In this document: one piece after another, positions 28,407-37,789 of the stretch
Layout: each line of letters starts with the position of its first letter
How positions within the stretch are numbered: the stretch's first letter is position 1
Assembly: GCF_014646875.1 (NCBI RefSeq)
Contig: NZ_BMOC01000009.1
Coordinates: 55,937-119,936, forward strand
DNA length: 64,000 bases
Source of the DNA: Halobellus salinus
Lineage (GTDB): Archaea > Halobacteriota > Halobacteria > Halobacteriales > Haloferacaceae
Direction of reading: 5' to 3'
Program-made: the position numbers and the translations under genes
The notes under the pieces: model-generated
Database searches by the model: none
Told to the model about the DNA's origin: nothing
Seen by the model: only the letters and a program-made list of their open reading frames with translations

Positions 28407-28552
28407 TGTGTCACACACGCGGGTCAGTACATAAATAGCTTCCAGGCGTTGAGGCGGACGCCGCCGGCGACGGGTGTTTGCCGGGTGTGCGACCGCTCGT
28501 CCGCGCGAACGTCATAAGAAGGCTTATTCGGCGGGACTCTCCACCGGTGGTT

Positions 28553-29422
28553 ATGATCGAGTTCACCGTACCGGAGGTCGACTACACCCGGTACACGAAC
28601 CGTCAGCTCGCGGCGATCCCGCTGGCCGTGCTGGCGGTTGCGATCCTCATCATCGCGGGCTGGTTCGTGATGACCGGCGTCCCGGTGAACCAGGGGATCG
28701 CGTTCACCGGCGGCACGGAGGTCCAAGTCGCGATCGACGGCCCCGAGGCGGCGGCCGAAGAGGAGATCCGGACGGCGTTCGACGCCGAGCCCGAATCCAT
28801 CCGGTCGGTCCCGGCGCAGAGCGTCTACGTGATCACCTTCCAGTCCGGCGGGGCCGCGGAGTTGGAGCAACAAGCCGATGCCGCCGGGCTCGACGTGCGG
28901 TCGATCTCGTCGGTGTCGGCCAGTTTCGGCGCCGACACCCAGACCCTGGCGCTCGGCGGACTCGGGGTGGCGTTCCTCGGGATGAGCCTCCTCGTCTTCG
29001 CCATGTTCCGCGTGTTCGTCCCGTCGATCGCGGTCGTGATCTCGGCGTTCTCCGACATCGTGGTCCCCTTAGCGCTCATGAACCTCCTCGGGATCGAACT
29101 CTCCTTGGGGACTGTCGCCGCGCTCCTCATGTTGATCGGGTACTCGGTCGACTCCGACATCCTGTTGAACAACCACATCCTCCGGCGGTCGGGTGACTTC
29201 TACGAGTCGACCGACCGCGCCATGCGGACCGGTGTGACGATGACGCTGACGTCGATCACGGCCATGATCGTGATGACGATCGCCGCGACGGTGTTCGGGA
29301 TTCAGCTTCTGGCCGCGATCGGGACGGTGCTGGTCTTCGGACTCGTGACCGACCTCATGAACACGTACATGCTGAACCTCAGTCTGCTTCGATGGTACAA
29401 GTTCAGGGGGGTCGCCCGCTGA
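28553..29422 (+). CDS. secF: Protein-export membrane protein SecF
   Basis: Partner of SecD in the membrane complex that uses the proton gradient to assist Sec export and folding. The 289 residues show helix 1, an extracytoplasmic P1-type domain (GIAFTGGTEVQVAI) and a C-terminal five-helix bundle with LIGYSVDSDILLNNHILRR, a SecF signature. The gene order secF-secD is the haloarchaeal one. Its TGA overlaps the ATG of secD (TGATG). The ATG at 28553 fits family length; upstream codons are discarded. Confidence 0.94.
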   Translation: MIEFTVPEVDYTRYTNRQLAAIPLAVLAVAILIIAGWFVMTGVPVNQGIAFTGGTEVQVAIDGPEAAAEEEIRTAFDAEPESIRSVPAQSVYVITFQSGGAAELEQQADAAGLDVRSISSVSASFGADTQTLALGGLGVAFLGMSLLVFAMFRVFVPSIAVVISAFSDIVVPLALMNLLGIELSLGTVAALLMLIGYSVDSDILLNNHILRRSGDFYESTDRAMRTGVTMTLTSITAMIVMTIAATVFGIQLLAAIGTVLVFGLVTDLMNTYMLNLSLLRWYKFRGVAR

Positions 29423-31032
29423 TGGTGGCGATCAGGGAAAACTGGCGGGTGATCCTGCTCGTCGTGTTCCTCCTGATCTCGGTGTTCGCGCTCTTTTCGC
29501 CCACGCTGGGGCCCGACGACCCTGGTTCCGGCGATGACGTCGCCGCGCAGGGGAGCGTGACGAACCTCCAGTACGGGCTGGAACTCTCCGGTGGCACCCG
29601 CGTGCGGGCGCCGCTGGTCGGCGTCACCGCCGAGGGCGTCGACTTCGGCGGAACCGACCGACGAGTCGTCGAACAGGAGGTTGCTGCGGAGATCGACGGC
29701 GCCGGCCCCGCCGACGTGATCGCCCGCTTCGGCGGGCGGCCGGCCGGGGGCCAAGACACCGCCCAACCACAACCGGGGTCGGAGACGAGCGACACCGTCG
29801 AGGTGACCGCCGAAGGCCTCACCACCGACGAGTTGGCTGCCGCACTCAACGCCGCCGGCTACGGCTACGAGACCACCCGCGAGGGCGTCACCGAGACCAC
29901 ACGGCAGGAGGTCGTGCGGATCCTGGAGAACAAGATCAACGAGGCGGGGCTCTCCGGCGGCACCGTCCAGGAGGTCACCACCGCCCAGGGTGACAACTTC
30001 GTCCTCGTCGAGGCACCCAACCAGGACGCCTCGTCGGTCCGCCAACTCGTCAGCGAGCGCGGGACGGTCGTAATCGAGGCGTACTACCCCGCGAACGACG
30101 GGAACTACACCCGCGACACCGTCCTCCAGCAGGAGGACTTCCAGAGCATCGGGACCGCACAGGACGGATCGGGTGGCCCGTACGTCCCCGTGACGGTTTC
30201 GGAGTCGGTCGCGCCGGAGTTTCAGCAGTCGATGCGCGATTCAGGGCTCGCACAGCAGGGCGGCACGCGGTGTACCTACCAGGTCGATCCGAGCAGCACC
30301 GAGCCGTGTCTGCTGCTCGTGGTCAACGGCGAGGTGACCAACGCCTTCGGCATGAGCCCTGGCCTCGCGGAGAACCTGCGGACCGGTGGGTGGGCTGATA
30401 GCCCCGTGTTCCAGCTGCAGACCACAAACGTCTCGGAGGCTCAGGAGGTCTCGATCAACCTCCGCGCCGGCGCGCTCCCGGCACAACTCGACTTCTCCGA
30501 GGAGAGCGGCGGGACGACGTCGTTCATCTCTCCGAGCCAGGGGTCGGATTTCCGGACCAACTCGCTCATCACCGGGATCATCGCGGTGCTCGCGGTCAGC
30601 GCCACGGTGTTCGTCCGATACAGGGACATCAAGGTCGCCGCGCCGATGGTTGTGACCGCGCTCTCGGAGGTCGTGATCCTGCTCGGGTTTGCGGCGGGGA
30701 TCGGTTACCCACTCGATCTGTCGGTGATCGCGGGGTTCATCGCCGTCATCGGGACTGGGGTGGACGACCTCATCATCATCGCCGACGAAGTGATGGCGGA
30801 GGGTAAGATCAACTCCAGGCGGGTGTTCCAATCGCGGTTCCGGAAGGCGTTCTGGGTGATCGGCGCCGCGGCCGCGACCACCATCATCGCTATGTCGCCG
30901 CTCGCGATCCTGTCGCTCGGCGACCTCCAGGGCTTTGCGATCTTCACCATCCTCGGCGTAGTGGTGGGAGTCTTGATCACCCGGCCGGCGTACGGCGACA
31001 TCCTCCGGTCGCTGACCACGATCGACCGATAA
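29422..31032 (+). CDS. secD: Protein-export membrane protein SecD
   Basis: Large partner of SecF (536 aa). One N-terminal helix leads into a large extracytoplasmic region with LQYGLELSGGTRVRAPLVG (the D1-type LDLxGG motif variant), a variable segment of about 100 residues and the NLRAGALPAQLDF motif. Five C-terminal helices contain GTGVDDLIIIADEV. Translation is coupled with secF. The stop is followed after three bases by a hairpin at 31036-31058 and then by a tnpB relic. Confidence 0.94.
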   Translation: MVAIRENWRVILLVVFLLISVFALFSPTLGPDDPGSGDDVAAQGSVTNLQYGLELSGGTRVRAPLVGVTAEGVDFGGTDRRVVEQEVAAEIDGAGPADVIARFGGRPAGGQDTAQPQPGSETSDTVEVTAEGLTTDELAAALNAAGYGYETTREGVTETTRQEVVRILENKINEAGLSGGTVQEVTTAQGDNFVLVEAPNQDASSVRQLVSERGTVVIEAYYPANDGNYTRDTVLQQEDFQSIGTAQDGSGGPYVPVTVSESVAPEFQQSMRDSGLAQQGGTRCTYQVDPSSTEPCLLLVVNGEVTNAFGMSPGLAENLRTGGWADSPVFQLQTTNVSEAQEVSINLRAGALPAQLDFSEESGGTTSFISPSQGSDFRTNSLITGIIAVLAVSATVFVRYRDIKVAAPMVVTALSEVVILLGFAAGIGYPLDLSVIAGFIAVIGTGVDDLIIIADEVMAEGKINSRRVFQSRFRKAFWVIGAAAATTIIAMSPLAILSLGDLQGFAIFTILGVVVGVLITRPAYGDILRSLTTIDR

Positions 31033-31035
31033 ATC

Positions 31036-31058
31036 GCCTCGGGGTCAAGCCCTGAGGC
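31036..31058 (+). repeat. Hairpin with TCAAG loop after secD
   Basis: Stem GCCTCGGGG with CCCTGAGGC (one G-U type pair) around TCAAG. It is the same structure as at 4747-4769. Its position just after the secD stop would also suit a role in 3'-end formation, but no T-tract follows closely. Confidence 0.5.
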
Positions 31059-31074
31059 ACTCATCTTGATTATT

Positions 31075-31292
31075 TGTAGAACCGAGAGGCGTGTTGCCAC
31101 CCTTGTCTCCGTGAGAGGGGGAGGGGGGATCGCGGAACTTCGCGGTGACGGTCACGTGACCGTTACTAATGTAACGGATACGCTATGGGACTCTCTGTTT
31201 GAATATCAGGCCGTGCTATCGTCAGCGGATTGCGTTATCGAGTGTCGGATTCATCCCCGCCCCGAAGCGCAGGGCGTTCTCCTCGCACTTCC
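31075..31292 (-). pseudogene. Relic of tnpB left end and first codons
   Basis: In minus orientation, TTAC (31296-31293) is followed by a left end like that of the intact element (GGAAGTGCGAGGAGAACGCC, hairpin, GGGGATGAATCCGAC). Then comes DNA clearly homologous to the first about 28 codons of the tnpB at 57241-58290. The start codon is ACG instead of ATG and a base is missing soon after it, so it cannot be expressed. Homology stops near 31075, short of secD. The 332-base gap between secD and the next gene is thus mostly dead transposon. Confidence 0.8.
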
Positions 31293-31365
31293 GTAACCGC
31301 GGGGACGGACTCCGGACCCACCGCGACGCGAACCCTTTTGACCGCTCCGTCGACTACCACCGGTT

Positions 31366-32061
31366 GTGAGCGACCCACCTACGAACCCAGACTCTCCAAC
31401 CTCCTTCCGGACCGTCGACGCCCCGGGTGAGGCGGCGTTCGAGGTCCGCGGGTCCGAATTCATCGGTTACGTCGCCCCCGCGACCGGCCCCGACGACGCC
31501 GAATCACTCCTGGAATCGGTCCGGTCGCAACACCCCGATGCGACCCATCATGTGCCCGCATATCGGGTCCCGGCCGACGGCAGCGGAACGGGCGGGATCA
31601 AAGCGGGCGGGGTCGCGACAACAACCGGATCCGAGCGAGGTTCGCCGATGCTCCGGGAGTACCAGTCGGACGACGGCGAGCCGACGGGGTCGGCGGGCAA
31701 CCCGGCGCTGAACGTCCTGGTCCAGCGGGACCTCCGGAACGTTGCGGGGGTCGTGGTCCGGTACTACGGCGGGACCAACCTCGGCGTCGGCGGCCTGGCC
31801 CGCGCGTACGCCAGAGCCATCACAAACGCTGTCGACGACGCGGGCGTGGTTGAGGCGGTCCCCCACGAACGCTTCGAGGTGACAGTCACCTACGACGACT
31901 CCGGGGTTGTCCGCGGGTTGCTGGAGAGCGCCGACACCGAGTTCGAGTCGGCCTACGAGGCCGATGTCTCCTTCGCGGTCCGGGTCGCAGTCGACGAAGC
32001 CGCGGAGATCCGTGACCGGATCCGGAGCGCCACCAGCGGCCGGGCGACGATCGAACGCTGA
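31366..32061 (+). CDS. IMPACT/YigZ (UPF0029) family protein
   Basis: A 231-residue protein. The N-terminal IMPACT domain has the conserved REYQSDDGEPTGSAGNPAL and VVRYYGGTNLGVGGLARAY segments; the rest is the RNase-PH-like C-terminal domain. Relatives bind nucleic acid or affect translation under stress, but the archaeal role is unknown. Between VPAYRV and LREY there is an insertion of about 20 residues (roughly residues 70-93) not usual for the family. The start is a GTG at 31366. Confidence 0.87.
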   Translation: MSDPPTNPDSPTSFRTVDAPGEAAFEVRGSEFIGYVAPATGPDDAESLLESVRSQHPDATHHVPAYRVPADGSGTGGIKAGGVATTTGSERGSPMLREYQSDDGEPTGSAGNPALNVLVQRDLRNVAGVVVRYYGGTNLGVGGLARAYARAITNAVDDAGVVEAVPHERFEVTVTYDDSGVVRGLLESADTEFESAYEADVSFAVRVAVDEAAEIRDRIRSATSGRATIER

Positions 32062-32122
32062 CGCGGTTGCGGTTCGGAACGAGACCAGCGTGTCGCTTTG
32101 TTCCTCCCCCGGATATTTGCGG

Positions 32123-32996
32123 GTGGCTGCCGAACCCGAGCGCATAGTCGACATCGACTCCGAGACGCTGTTCAACACCGCGGTAGCGGTGCTCACGACC
32201 GTCGCCGTGTTGGTGTTCGTTTTCAACGTTGATCTCGGCCACTCCCCGGTCACGGAGTTTGCGGTCGTCGTGGCGTTCCTGTCCGGGTCGTCGCGATCAC
32301 CCAGCGCACCCACGACCGCCAGCAGACCTTCCTCGGCTACGGCGTCGTCGTGGTCTCGATAGTCGGCGTCTTCGTCGACGTCGTGAACACCCTTGACCTC
32401 GGTAGCGGGGCGGCGGTGCTCGGCTTCCTCGGGATCGCGGCCGCGCTGTTCGGGCTTCGGGCTCGCCTCGACAACGCGAACCGGCCGGTTTCCGGTCGAA
32501 CCGCGACCGCGCTCTTCGGTGTGCTCACGACAGTTGCAATCGCGATTCTCGTCGTTGACGTGGTCACCGGCGGCCTCGCGTACGAACTCAGCCCCGAGAC
32601 CCGGATCGAGGTCACCGACAACGCACGACAGAACCCCGTCGCCGCCTCGGTCGTGGTCACCAACCCGACCCCGCTGCCCGAGCGGGTCGACACCCCACAC
32701 TACGAGGCCTGCGCTGCGGGTGACTGGAGCGAGATCACCGTCCCGCCGAACCGGGGGCGACGGAACGCCCGCCGGTCAGAGCGAACCTGAACGTCGACGA
32801 CGGATACAACGGCCACGTCCTGGGATTCTCCTCGAAAACTTACCCGCCCCATCTGTACCTCAACGCCGCCAACGCCACCGGTGAGACCGTCGCGGTCGAG
32901 CGCACGTCGGCGTGCCCCGCCGACGACACCGGGGAGCCGTACGTCGCGATCTACGAGAACACCGACCGTCGGTATCGGGCCCCGGTCGCGGTCTGA
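32123..32996 (+). pseudogene. Frameshifted small membrane protein
   Basis: Three consecutive frames make one plausible protein. Frame one (from GTG 32123) has two membrane-like segments up to about 32285; frame two continues with VVAITQRTHDRQQTFLGYG and two more helices to about 32757; frame three gives a soluble C-terminus ending at 32996. Both shifts need one missing base and both lie at runs of G (near 32285 and 32757), so they may be real decay or sequencing error. No family recognised. As it stands, no full-length protein is made. Confidence 0.65.
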
Positions 32997-33050
32997 CCCC
33001 GACCTCCCAACCCGGGTGACTCGGAGGATCCATCCGCCCGGGTTCCCGGA

Positions 33051-33263
33051 TCAGTCGACGATGATGTCCGCGTCGGTGTCGACTGTTGGTTTCTTTGCTC
33101 CGGGCTGCATCCGCGTCCGGTACTCCTCGATCCAATCGGCGAAACACTCGGGACACAGCCGCTGGCTGTCGACCTCCGAGCGGTCGACCCGGAGCTGGAC
33201 CGTCCGCGCGAGCGGGTCTTCCGTTGGCGTGCCGCAGCCGTCGCAGGGCTCGGTTCCGGCCAT
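33051..33263 (-). CDS. Small zinc-ribbon protein (70 aa)
   Basis: A 70-residue protein with two Cys pairs: CDGC near the start and CPEC about 27 residues later, the layout of a small treble-clef or zinc-ribbon module. The rest is acidic with a short disordered C-terminus ending in DADIIVD. The ATG at 33263 (MAGTEPCDGC) was chosen over one 27 nt upstream. It stands alone, followed by a spacer and then upp on the same strand. Function unknown; such proteins are common and conserved among haloarchaea. Confidence 0.65.
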   Translation of the reverse strand: MAGTEPCDGCGTPTEDPLARTVQLRVDRSEVDSQRLCPECFADWIEEYRTRMQPGAKKPTVDTDADIIVD

Positions 33264-33313
33264 ACGTCTCCGTGTGTCACGCGTCATCAAAGGTGTTCGT
33301 GTCCGGTGCCTGA

Positions 33314-33994
33314 CTACTTCGTCCCGAACGCCCGATCCCCGGCGTCGCCCAACCCGGGGACGATGTAGCCGTCGTCGTCGAGGTACTCGTCGATCGCGAC
33401 CGTCAGGAGGTCCGCTTGCGGGAACTCCTTGTCCACCCGGAGCAGCCCGTCCGGCGCCGAGACCGCCGACAACACGAATACGTCGGTGGGGTCGACGTCC
33501 GAGGAGCCGAGCACGTGATCGAGGACCGCCGTCATCGTCGATCCAGTCGCGAGCATCGGATCTGCCACGATCACAGTGTCCTCGGGGGAGATCTCCGGGA
33601 GCTTCACGTAGTCGATGGTGATCGGGAACCCGCCGTCGTCGTCCATTCCAGCCCTCTCGTCCCGGCCGGCCGAGATGACGCCCTGTTTCGCGCGGGGGAA
33701 CGCCTTCAGCAGCCCCTCCACGAACGGCGTCGCCGCGCGGAGCACGTTGATAATGACGACGTTCCCCAGTCCGCGGACGCGCTCGCCGGTGGTTTCGGTG
33801 AGCGGCGTCTCCACGGCCACATACTCGGTCTCCATGGCTCCGTCGATGATCTCGTAGCCGCAGATCCGGCCGAGTTTCACCAGCCCCTTCCGGAACGCCA
33901 CCTGCTCGGTGTCGGTGTCGCGGAGCCGCGAAAGGGTGTCTTTCGCCAGCGCGTGGGTGATGAGGTACGCGTCGTCACGATCCTCGATGGGCAT
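33314..33994 (-). CDS. upp: Uracil phosphoribosyltransferase
   Basis: Salvages uracil to UMP using PRPP. The 226-residue protein contains the PRPP-binding loop [14 protein letters not shown] and the uracil-recognition C-terminal region [19 protein letters not shown], which is diagnostic for UPRTase. Length is normal. It lies two bases after the cupin gene on the same strand, so both are probably in one transcript; the link between them is not obvious. Confidence 0.95.
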   Translation of the reverse strand: MPIEDRDDAYLITHALAKDTLSRLRDTDTEQVAFRKGLVKLGRICGYEIIDGAMETEYVAVETPLTETTGERVRGLGNVVIINVLRAATPFVEGLLKAFPRAKQGVISAGRDERAGMDDDGGFPITIDYVKLPEISPEDTVIVADPMLATGSTMTAVLDHVLGSSDVDPTDVFVLSAVSAPDGLLRVDKEFPQADLLTVAIDEYLDDDGYIVPGLGDAGDRAFGTK

Positions 33995-33996
33995 CG

Positions 33997-34404
33997 TCAG
34001 GCACCCCCGTCGCCGCCGCTGTCGGGCCCGTCGGCAGCCGGCTCGTACTGATGGACGGCGTCGTCGGTGGGTGTGCCGACCGCCAGCACCTCGACCGCCG
34101 CGTCGGCGTCGGCGGGGTTGTGCGCCCGGTGGGGCGACTCCGGCGTCGCGGCGAACACCGACCCCGACGGAACGACGTGTGTCCCGCCGGGTGTCTCCAC
34201 AGCGAGCGTCCCGCTGAGGACGTAGAACGCCTCCTCCTGCTCGTCGTGGTAGTGGTAGTTCAGAGGGAGCTGTTCGCCCGGTTCCGCGCGGTAGCGGTTG
34301 ACCGCGAGGTCCGACAGGTCGGTCGCCGCGGTCAGCCGGCGGAGTTCACACGGCCGACCATCCGCAGGGCGCACCGCTTGGCTGTCCACTACGTCGTATC
34401 CCAT
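33997..34404 (-). CDS. Cupin-domain protein
   Basis: A 135-residue single-domain cupin. Metal-ligand motifs are [16 protein letters not shown] (motif 1, with H, H and E) and [10 protein letters not shown] (motif 2 with the last histidine). Such small cupins can be isomerases, dioxygenases or ligand sensors; nothing here fixes the activity. It is the first gene of a two-gene unit with upp. The gene may start at the ATG at 34404, which is followed by VVDSQAV-like residues. Confidence 0.8.
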   Translation of the reverse strand: MGYDVVDSQAVRPADGRPCELRRLTAATDLSDLAVNRYRAEPGEQLPLNYHYHDEQEEAFYVLSGTLAVETPGGTHVVPSGSVFAATPESPHRAHNPADADAAVEVLAVGTPTDDAVHQYEPAADGPDSGGDGGA

Positions 34405-34529
34405 ACCGGATTACATTCCGGGTCGGAGTAAAAGCCTCCCGGGTGCGGTCAACGCTCTTTCGTCGTCGGTTCCACGCCGACACCACCCCCACCGAGTCAC
34501 GCCTTTGTGTGACGCCGACACTCGGGGTA

Positions 34530-34543
34530 GATCTTTATATTCC
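34530..34543 (+). promoter_or_regulatory. TATA box of the DUF5828-like gene
   Basis: CTTTATATTC lies about 28-35 nt upstream of the ATG at 34568, in an otherwise GC-rich spacer. The spacing fits a leaderless or nearly leaderless transcript. Confidence 0.6.
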
Positions 34544-34567
34544 GCCGTTCGTACGTTTCCTGAGACG

Positions 34568-35254
34568 ATGGAAGAGAGTGTCTCCGGGTTCAAAATTCGG
34601 GGCGCGTGGGGTGACGTTGTCGAGCACGGCGAACGGATCACCCGCGCGCTCCGCGACGCCGATGTCGACAGCGACGCATTCGAGGAATGGGACGAGTGGC
34701 GGCCAAAGTCGCACGAACGCCTCCGGGAGGACGTGGGCGAGAAGACCGCCGAGCAGGCCAGCGTCGCCGAGGGCGAAGGCGAAAAGGCGGGGAAAGGACC
34801 CGATGAGGACCTCCAGACCGCGGGCGAGCGCCTCTCGGAGTCGTATGAGCACGTCGAGAACGGCGACAGCGACGAGGCGGTCGAGCGGTGGTCGGAGTCG
34901 CTGGGGTACGTCGCCCGCGCCGCCGACTCGGCCGGCCGCCGAGCGCTCCGCCGCGTCGAGAACACGGTCTACCAGCGGGTGATGACCCAGATCGCCCCGT
35001 ACTACTTCGACAACGAACTCGTGAGCGCCAACATCCAGAAGTCAACCCGCGGAGAAGGTGGCGTTGCGTTCATTTTCGAGGTGAACATCAACGACGACGA
35101 CCTCAAAGACGAGGTCAGCACCCGTCTCGGCGAGTTCGACGACACGGTGACGCGGTGGCACGTCGACACGAAAAAACAGACCGGGACCGCGGAGGCCGCA
35201 GAGGGCGTCGAACCCCCGGAATCCGACGACCGGTCCCGGTCGACGACGAACTGA
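34568..35254 (+). CDS. DUF5828-like haloarchaeal protein
   Basis: A 228-residue, strongly acidic soluble protein. The first 130 residues are rich in E and R and likely helical or coiled coil (EEWDEWRPKSHERLREDVGE...). The C-terminal half (TVYQRVMTQIAPYYFDNELVS, GVAFIFEVNINDDDLKDEV) looks like a compact conserved domain. The ATG at 34568 is preceded by a TATA box. The family number is from memory; no enzymatic motif is visible and function is unknown. Confidence 0.75.
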   Translation: MEESVSGFKIRGAWGDVVEHGERITRALRDADVDSDAFEEWDEWRPKSHERLREDVGEKTAEQASVAEGEGEKAGKGPDEDLQTAGERLSESYEHVENGDSDEAVERWSESLGYVARAADSAGRRALRRVENTVYQRVMTQIAPYYFDNELVSANIQKSTRGEGGVAFIFEVNINDDDLKDEVSTRLGEFDDTVTRWHVDTKKQTGTAEAAEGVEPPESDDRSRSTTN

Positions 35255-35373
35255 GACGGCGCACTGCGGTCGGCTACCGCTCACCGCTCACGAGGACTCG
35301 GCCACGCACAGTGGCACCCGCTTGCCCTCCGACACACAACAGTATCATACTCATCGGCAACGAACCGGCGGGT

Positions 35374-35613
35374 ATGCCCACGCCACTCCGGGTCGAATCG
35401 GGTGAGCTGACCGCAGCGGAGATCGTCGAGACGCTCCGTGACGGGCGCCGCATCGTGGTTGAGGCGGAACTCCTGGGTGGGACCCACGAGGTTTCGCTTC
35501 GTCACGACGGCGAGACGTACTACTGCGACACCCCGACGACGCTCCACAAACACCCCGATCCCGAGGGTATGATCGGGTGTATCGAGCGGATGGGGTATGC
35601 CCGCGAGGCGTAG
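35374..35613 (+). CDS. Small conserved protein (79 aa)
   Basis: A 79-residue protein starting MPTPLRVESGELTAAEIVET, with a basic/aromatic middle (RHDGETYYCDTPTTLHKH) and no cysteine pair. It appears to be a single small alpha/beta domain. The ATG at 35374 is 25-30 nt after a TATCATAC patch. I do not recognise the family. The next gene, a winged-helix regulator, begins 98 nt downstream on the same strand. Confidence 0.65.
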   Translation: MPTPLRVESGELTAAEIVETLRDGRRIVVEAELLGGTHEVSLRHDGETYYCDTPTTLHKHPDPEGMIGCIERMGYAREA

Positions 35614-35711
35614 CCCGGCAACGCGACGACCGCGTTCGCGTCCGTGGGATCCGACCGCCCGGAACTGCCGCCGCCCGCGGATTTTTGTCGTCCGGGGGGC
35701 GATACCCGGGT

Positions 35712-36092
35712 ATGAGCGACACGCCGGAGATGAGCGACCTCCTCGACGCCGAGGACCCGAGGTTCCAGCAGGTCCTCTCGTGTGTGTTCGGCATCAAGAC
35801 CCACGAGAGCCGGACGTACCTCACCCTGCTGGACCACCCAGGGAGCACCGTCGCGGAACTCGCAGACGTGCTGGACCGTGATCGGAGCAACATCAACCGG
35901 TCGTTGACAACGCTGATAGAGAAGGGACTGGCCGAACGTGAGCGCCGGTTGCTCGACTCGGGCGGATACATCTACCAGTACACCGGCACCGAGCTCCCGG
36001 AGGCGAAATCGATGCTCCACGACGCCTTAGACGAGTGGGTCGAACGCGTTCACCGGAGTATCGACGACTATGGCGAGGAGGCGGCGTCGTGA
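35712..36092 (+). CDS. TrmB/MarR-like winged-helix transcription regulator
   Basis: A 126-residue DNA-binding protein. The winged helix covers about residues 18-90, with the recognition helix region VAELADVLDRDRSNINRSLTTL and the wing GLAERERRLLDSGGYIYQY. No ligand-binding domain follows, only a short helical tail probably used for dimerisation. It lies 85 nt upstream of thrC on the same strand; regulation of that gene is possible but not shown by any sequence. Confidence 0.8.
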   Translation: MSDTPEMSDLLDAEDPRFQQVLSCVFGIKTHESRTYLTLLDHPGSTVAELADVLDRDRSNINRSLTTLIEKGLAERERRLLDSGGYIYQYTGTELPEAKSMLHDALDEWVERVHRSIDDYGEEAAS

Positions 36093-36177
36093 GGCCACGG
36101 GGTCTACACTGGCCGGCCCCCGCGGGCCCGTACTCGAACCGCCCGGTTTTTCACCGCCCAACGCCACATTTCCCACA

Positions 36178-37443
36178 ATGAGCCTCGAACTCACCGCGCC
36201 GACCCCCGACGCGCCCGACGTCGCCGAGGACGGCGTCTGGCTCGCCGACATCGAGACGGGCGAGACCTACGCCCCCTTCGACGAGATCCGGTACACCGGC
36301 GCGGACGGCAACCTGCTCGAAGTCCGCTACGCCGACCCACCGACCTTTGAGGACTTCCACGGACAGGGCCGCGGCGTCTGGCGGTACCACGCCGCGCTCC
36401 CGTTCGACGAGGGGGTTTCTCTCCCGGAGGGCGACACGCCGCTGCACCGGGCTCCGCGGCTCCGGGAGTCGGCCGGCGTCCGGAGCCTCCGGATCAAACA
36501 CGAGGGTATGAACCCAACCGGGTCGTTCAAAGACCGCGGGATGACCGTCGGCGTCCGGGTCGCCCAAAAACTCGGCGTCGGCCGGCTGGCGTGTGCCTCG
36601 ACCGGGAACACCTCCGCGGCGCTGGCGGCGTACGGCGCCCGCGGCGGGATGCAGACCCTGGTGCTCCTGCCTGCCGGGAAGGTCGCCGCCGGGAAGGTCG
36701 CCCAAGCCGCGCTTCACGACGCCCGGATCCTGGAGGTCGATGGCAACTTCGATTCGTGTCTCGACATCGTCCAGGACCTCGCCCAGCAGGGCGAGGTCTA
36801 CCTCCTCAATTCGCTGAACCCGTTCCGGCTGGAGGGCCAGAAGACGATCGGCATCGAGATACTCGAACAGTTCCGCGACGACTACGGCCGGTTCCCCGAC
36901 CGGATCGTCCTGCCCGTCGGCAACGCGGGCAACACCTCCGCGCTGTACAAGGCGTTCCGCGAACTCGTCCAGTCGGGCGCCTTAGACCCCGCGGAGGTCC
37001 CGAAGCTCACGGGCGCACAGGCCGCGGGGTCGGCGCCGATGGTCGAGGCGATCGAACACGGGTGGGCGGACACCGAGCGGTGGGACGAGGTCGAGACCAT
37101 CGCGACCGCAATCCGGATCGGCAACCCCGTCAACGCGCCGAAGGCCCTCCCCGGAATCCGCGGCACCGGCGGCACCGCCGTGGCGGTCGAAGACGACGCG
37201 ATCACCGAGGCCCAGCGCGACCTCGCGAAGGAGGGCATCGGTGTCGAGCCCGCCTCGGCCACCTCGATTGCCGGGCTGAAGAAGCTCCGCGACAAGGGCG
37301 TCGTCGACGCCGACGAGGACGTGGTGTGTCTCACCACCGGCCACCTCCTGAAGGATCCCGAAGCCGCCTACGAGGCGGGTAACAAGCCCGAACCGGTCCC
37401 GAACGACACTGCTGCGGTGCTCGAACACATCGGCGCGGAGTAG
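36178..37443 (+). CDS. thrC: Threonine synthase
   Basis: PLP enzyme converting O-phosphohomoserine to threonine. The 421-residue protein has the PLP lysine in NPTGSFKDRGMTVG, the phosphate-binding SGNTSAALAAYGA-type segment (here STGNTSAALAAYGA) and the later VGNAGNTSALYKAF. An N-terminal zinc-finger-like region of some archaeal forms is missing. The ATG at 36178 follows a short spacer from the regulator gene. The next genes concern serine synthesis, so this area is amino-acid metabolism. Confidence 0.93.
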   Translation: MSLELTAPTPDAPDVAEDGVWLADIETGETYAPFDEIRYTGADGNLLEVRYADPPTFEDFHGQGRGVWRYHAALPFDEGVSLPEGDTPLHRAPRLRESAGVRSLRIKHEGMNPTGSFKDRGMTVGVRVAQKLGVGRLACASTGNTSAALAAYGARGGMQTLVLLPAGKVAAGKVAQAALHDARILEVDGNFDSCLDIVQDLAQQGEVYLLNSLNPFRLEGQKTIGIEILEQFRDDYGRFPDRIVLPVGNAGNTSALYKAFRELVQSGALDPAEVPKLTGAQAAGSAPMVEAIEHGWADTERWDEVETIATAIRIGNPVNAPKALPGIRGTGGTAVAVEDDAITEAQRDLAKEGIGVEPASATSIAGLKKLRDKGVVDADEDVVCLTTGHLLKDPEAAYEAGNKPEPVPNDTAAVLEHIGAE

Positions 37444-37585
37444 GCGTGTCTGCCTTCGGACGCGCCACACCGACCCTGACCCGCTCGCTCCGTCTACCGC
37501 GGTCCGATCGGTACGACCCGTCGGGTGGAATCCGTGACGGATCGGGAACCAATAGATATCCGACAGCCGTGTACTTCTGGCGCAT

Positions 37586-37789
37586 CTGAAACTTTGCGAC
37601 GAGTGTGGCTCGCTGATGCACACGGAGGCCGATCCGTGGGTGTGTCGCTTGTGTGAGTACGAGGAGCCGCGGGACTCGCAGGCGGACGCCGCGATGGCGA
37701 CCCAGGACGGACAGCGCGACGACGGCGCACCCGCCGACGCTCCCAGCGATCCGCGACCGCCGCTCGCTACTCGTCGCCGTTCAGCGTGA
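37586..37789 (+). pseudogene. Truncated RpoM/TFS-like zinc-ribbon gene
   Basis: The frame from 37586 reads KLCDECGSLM followed by PWVCRLCEYEEPRD, the N-terminal zinc ribbon of archaeal Rpa12/RpoM/TFS-like proteins. It ends after 67 codons without the second, catalytic-type ribbon. No ATG, GTG or TTG precedes the first CxxC in frame: the codon at the expected position is CTG, and a TAG lies upstream. The last 23 bases overlap the 3' end of serA on the other strand. It is probably a truncated gene; use of a CTG start cannot be excluded. Confidence 0.55.
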
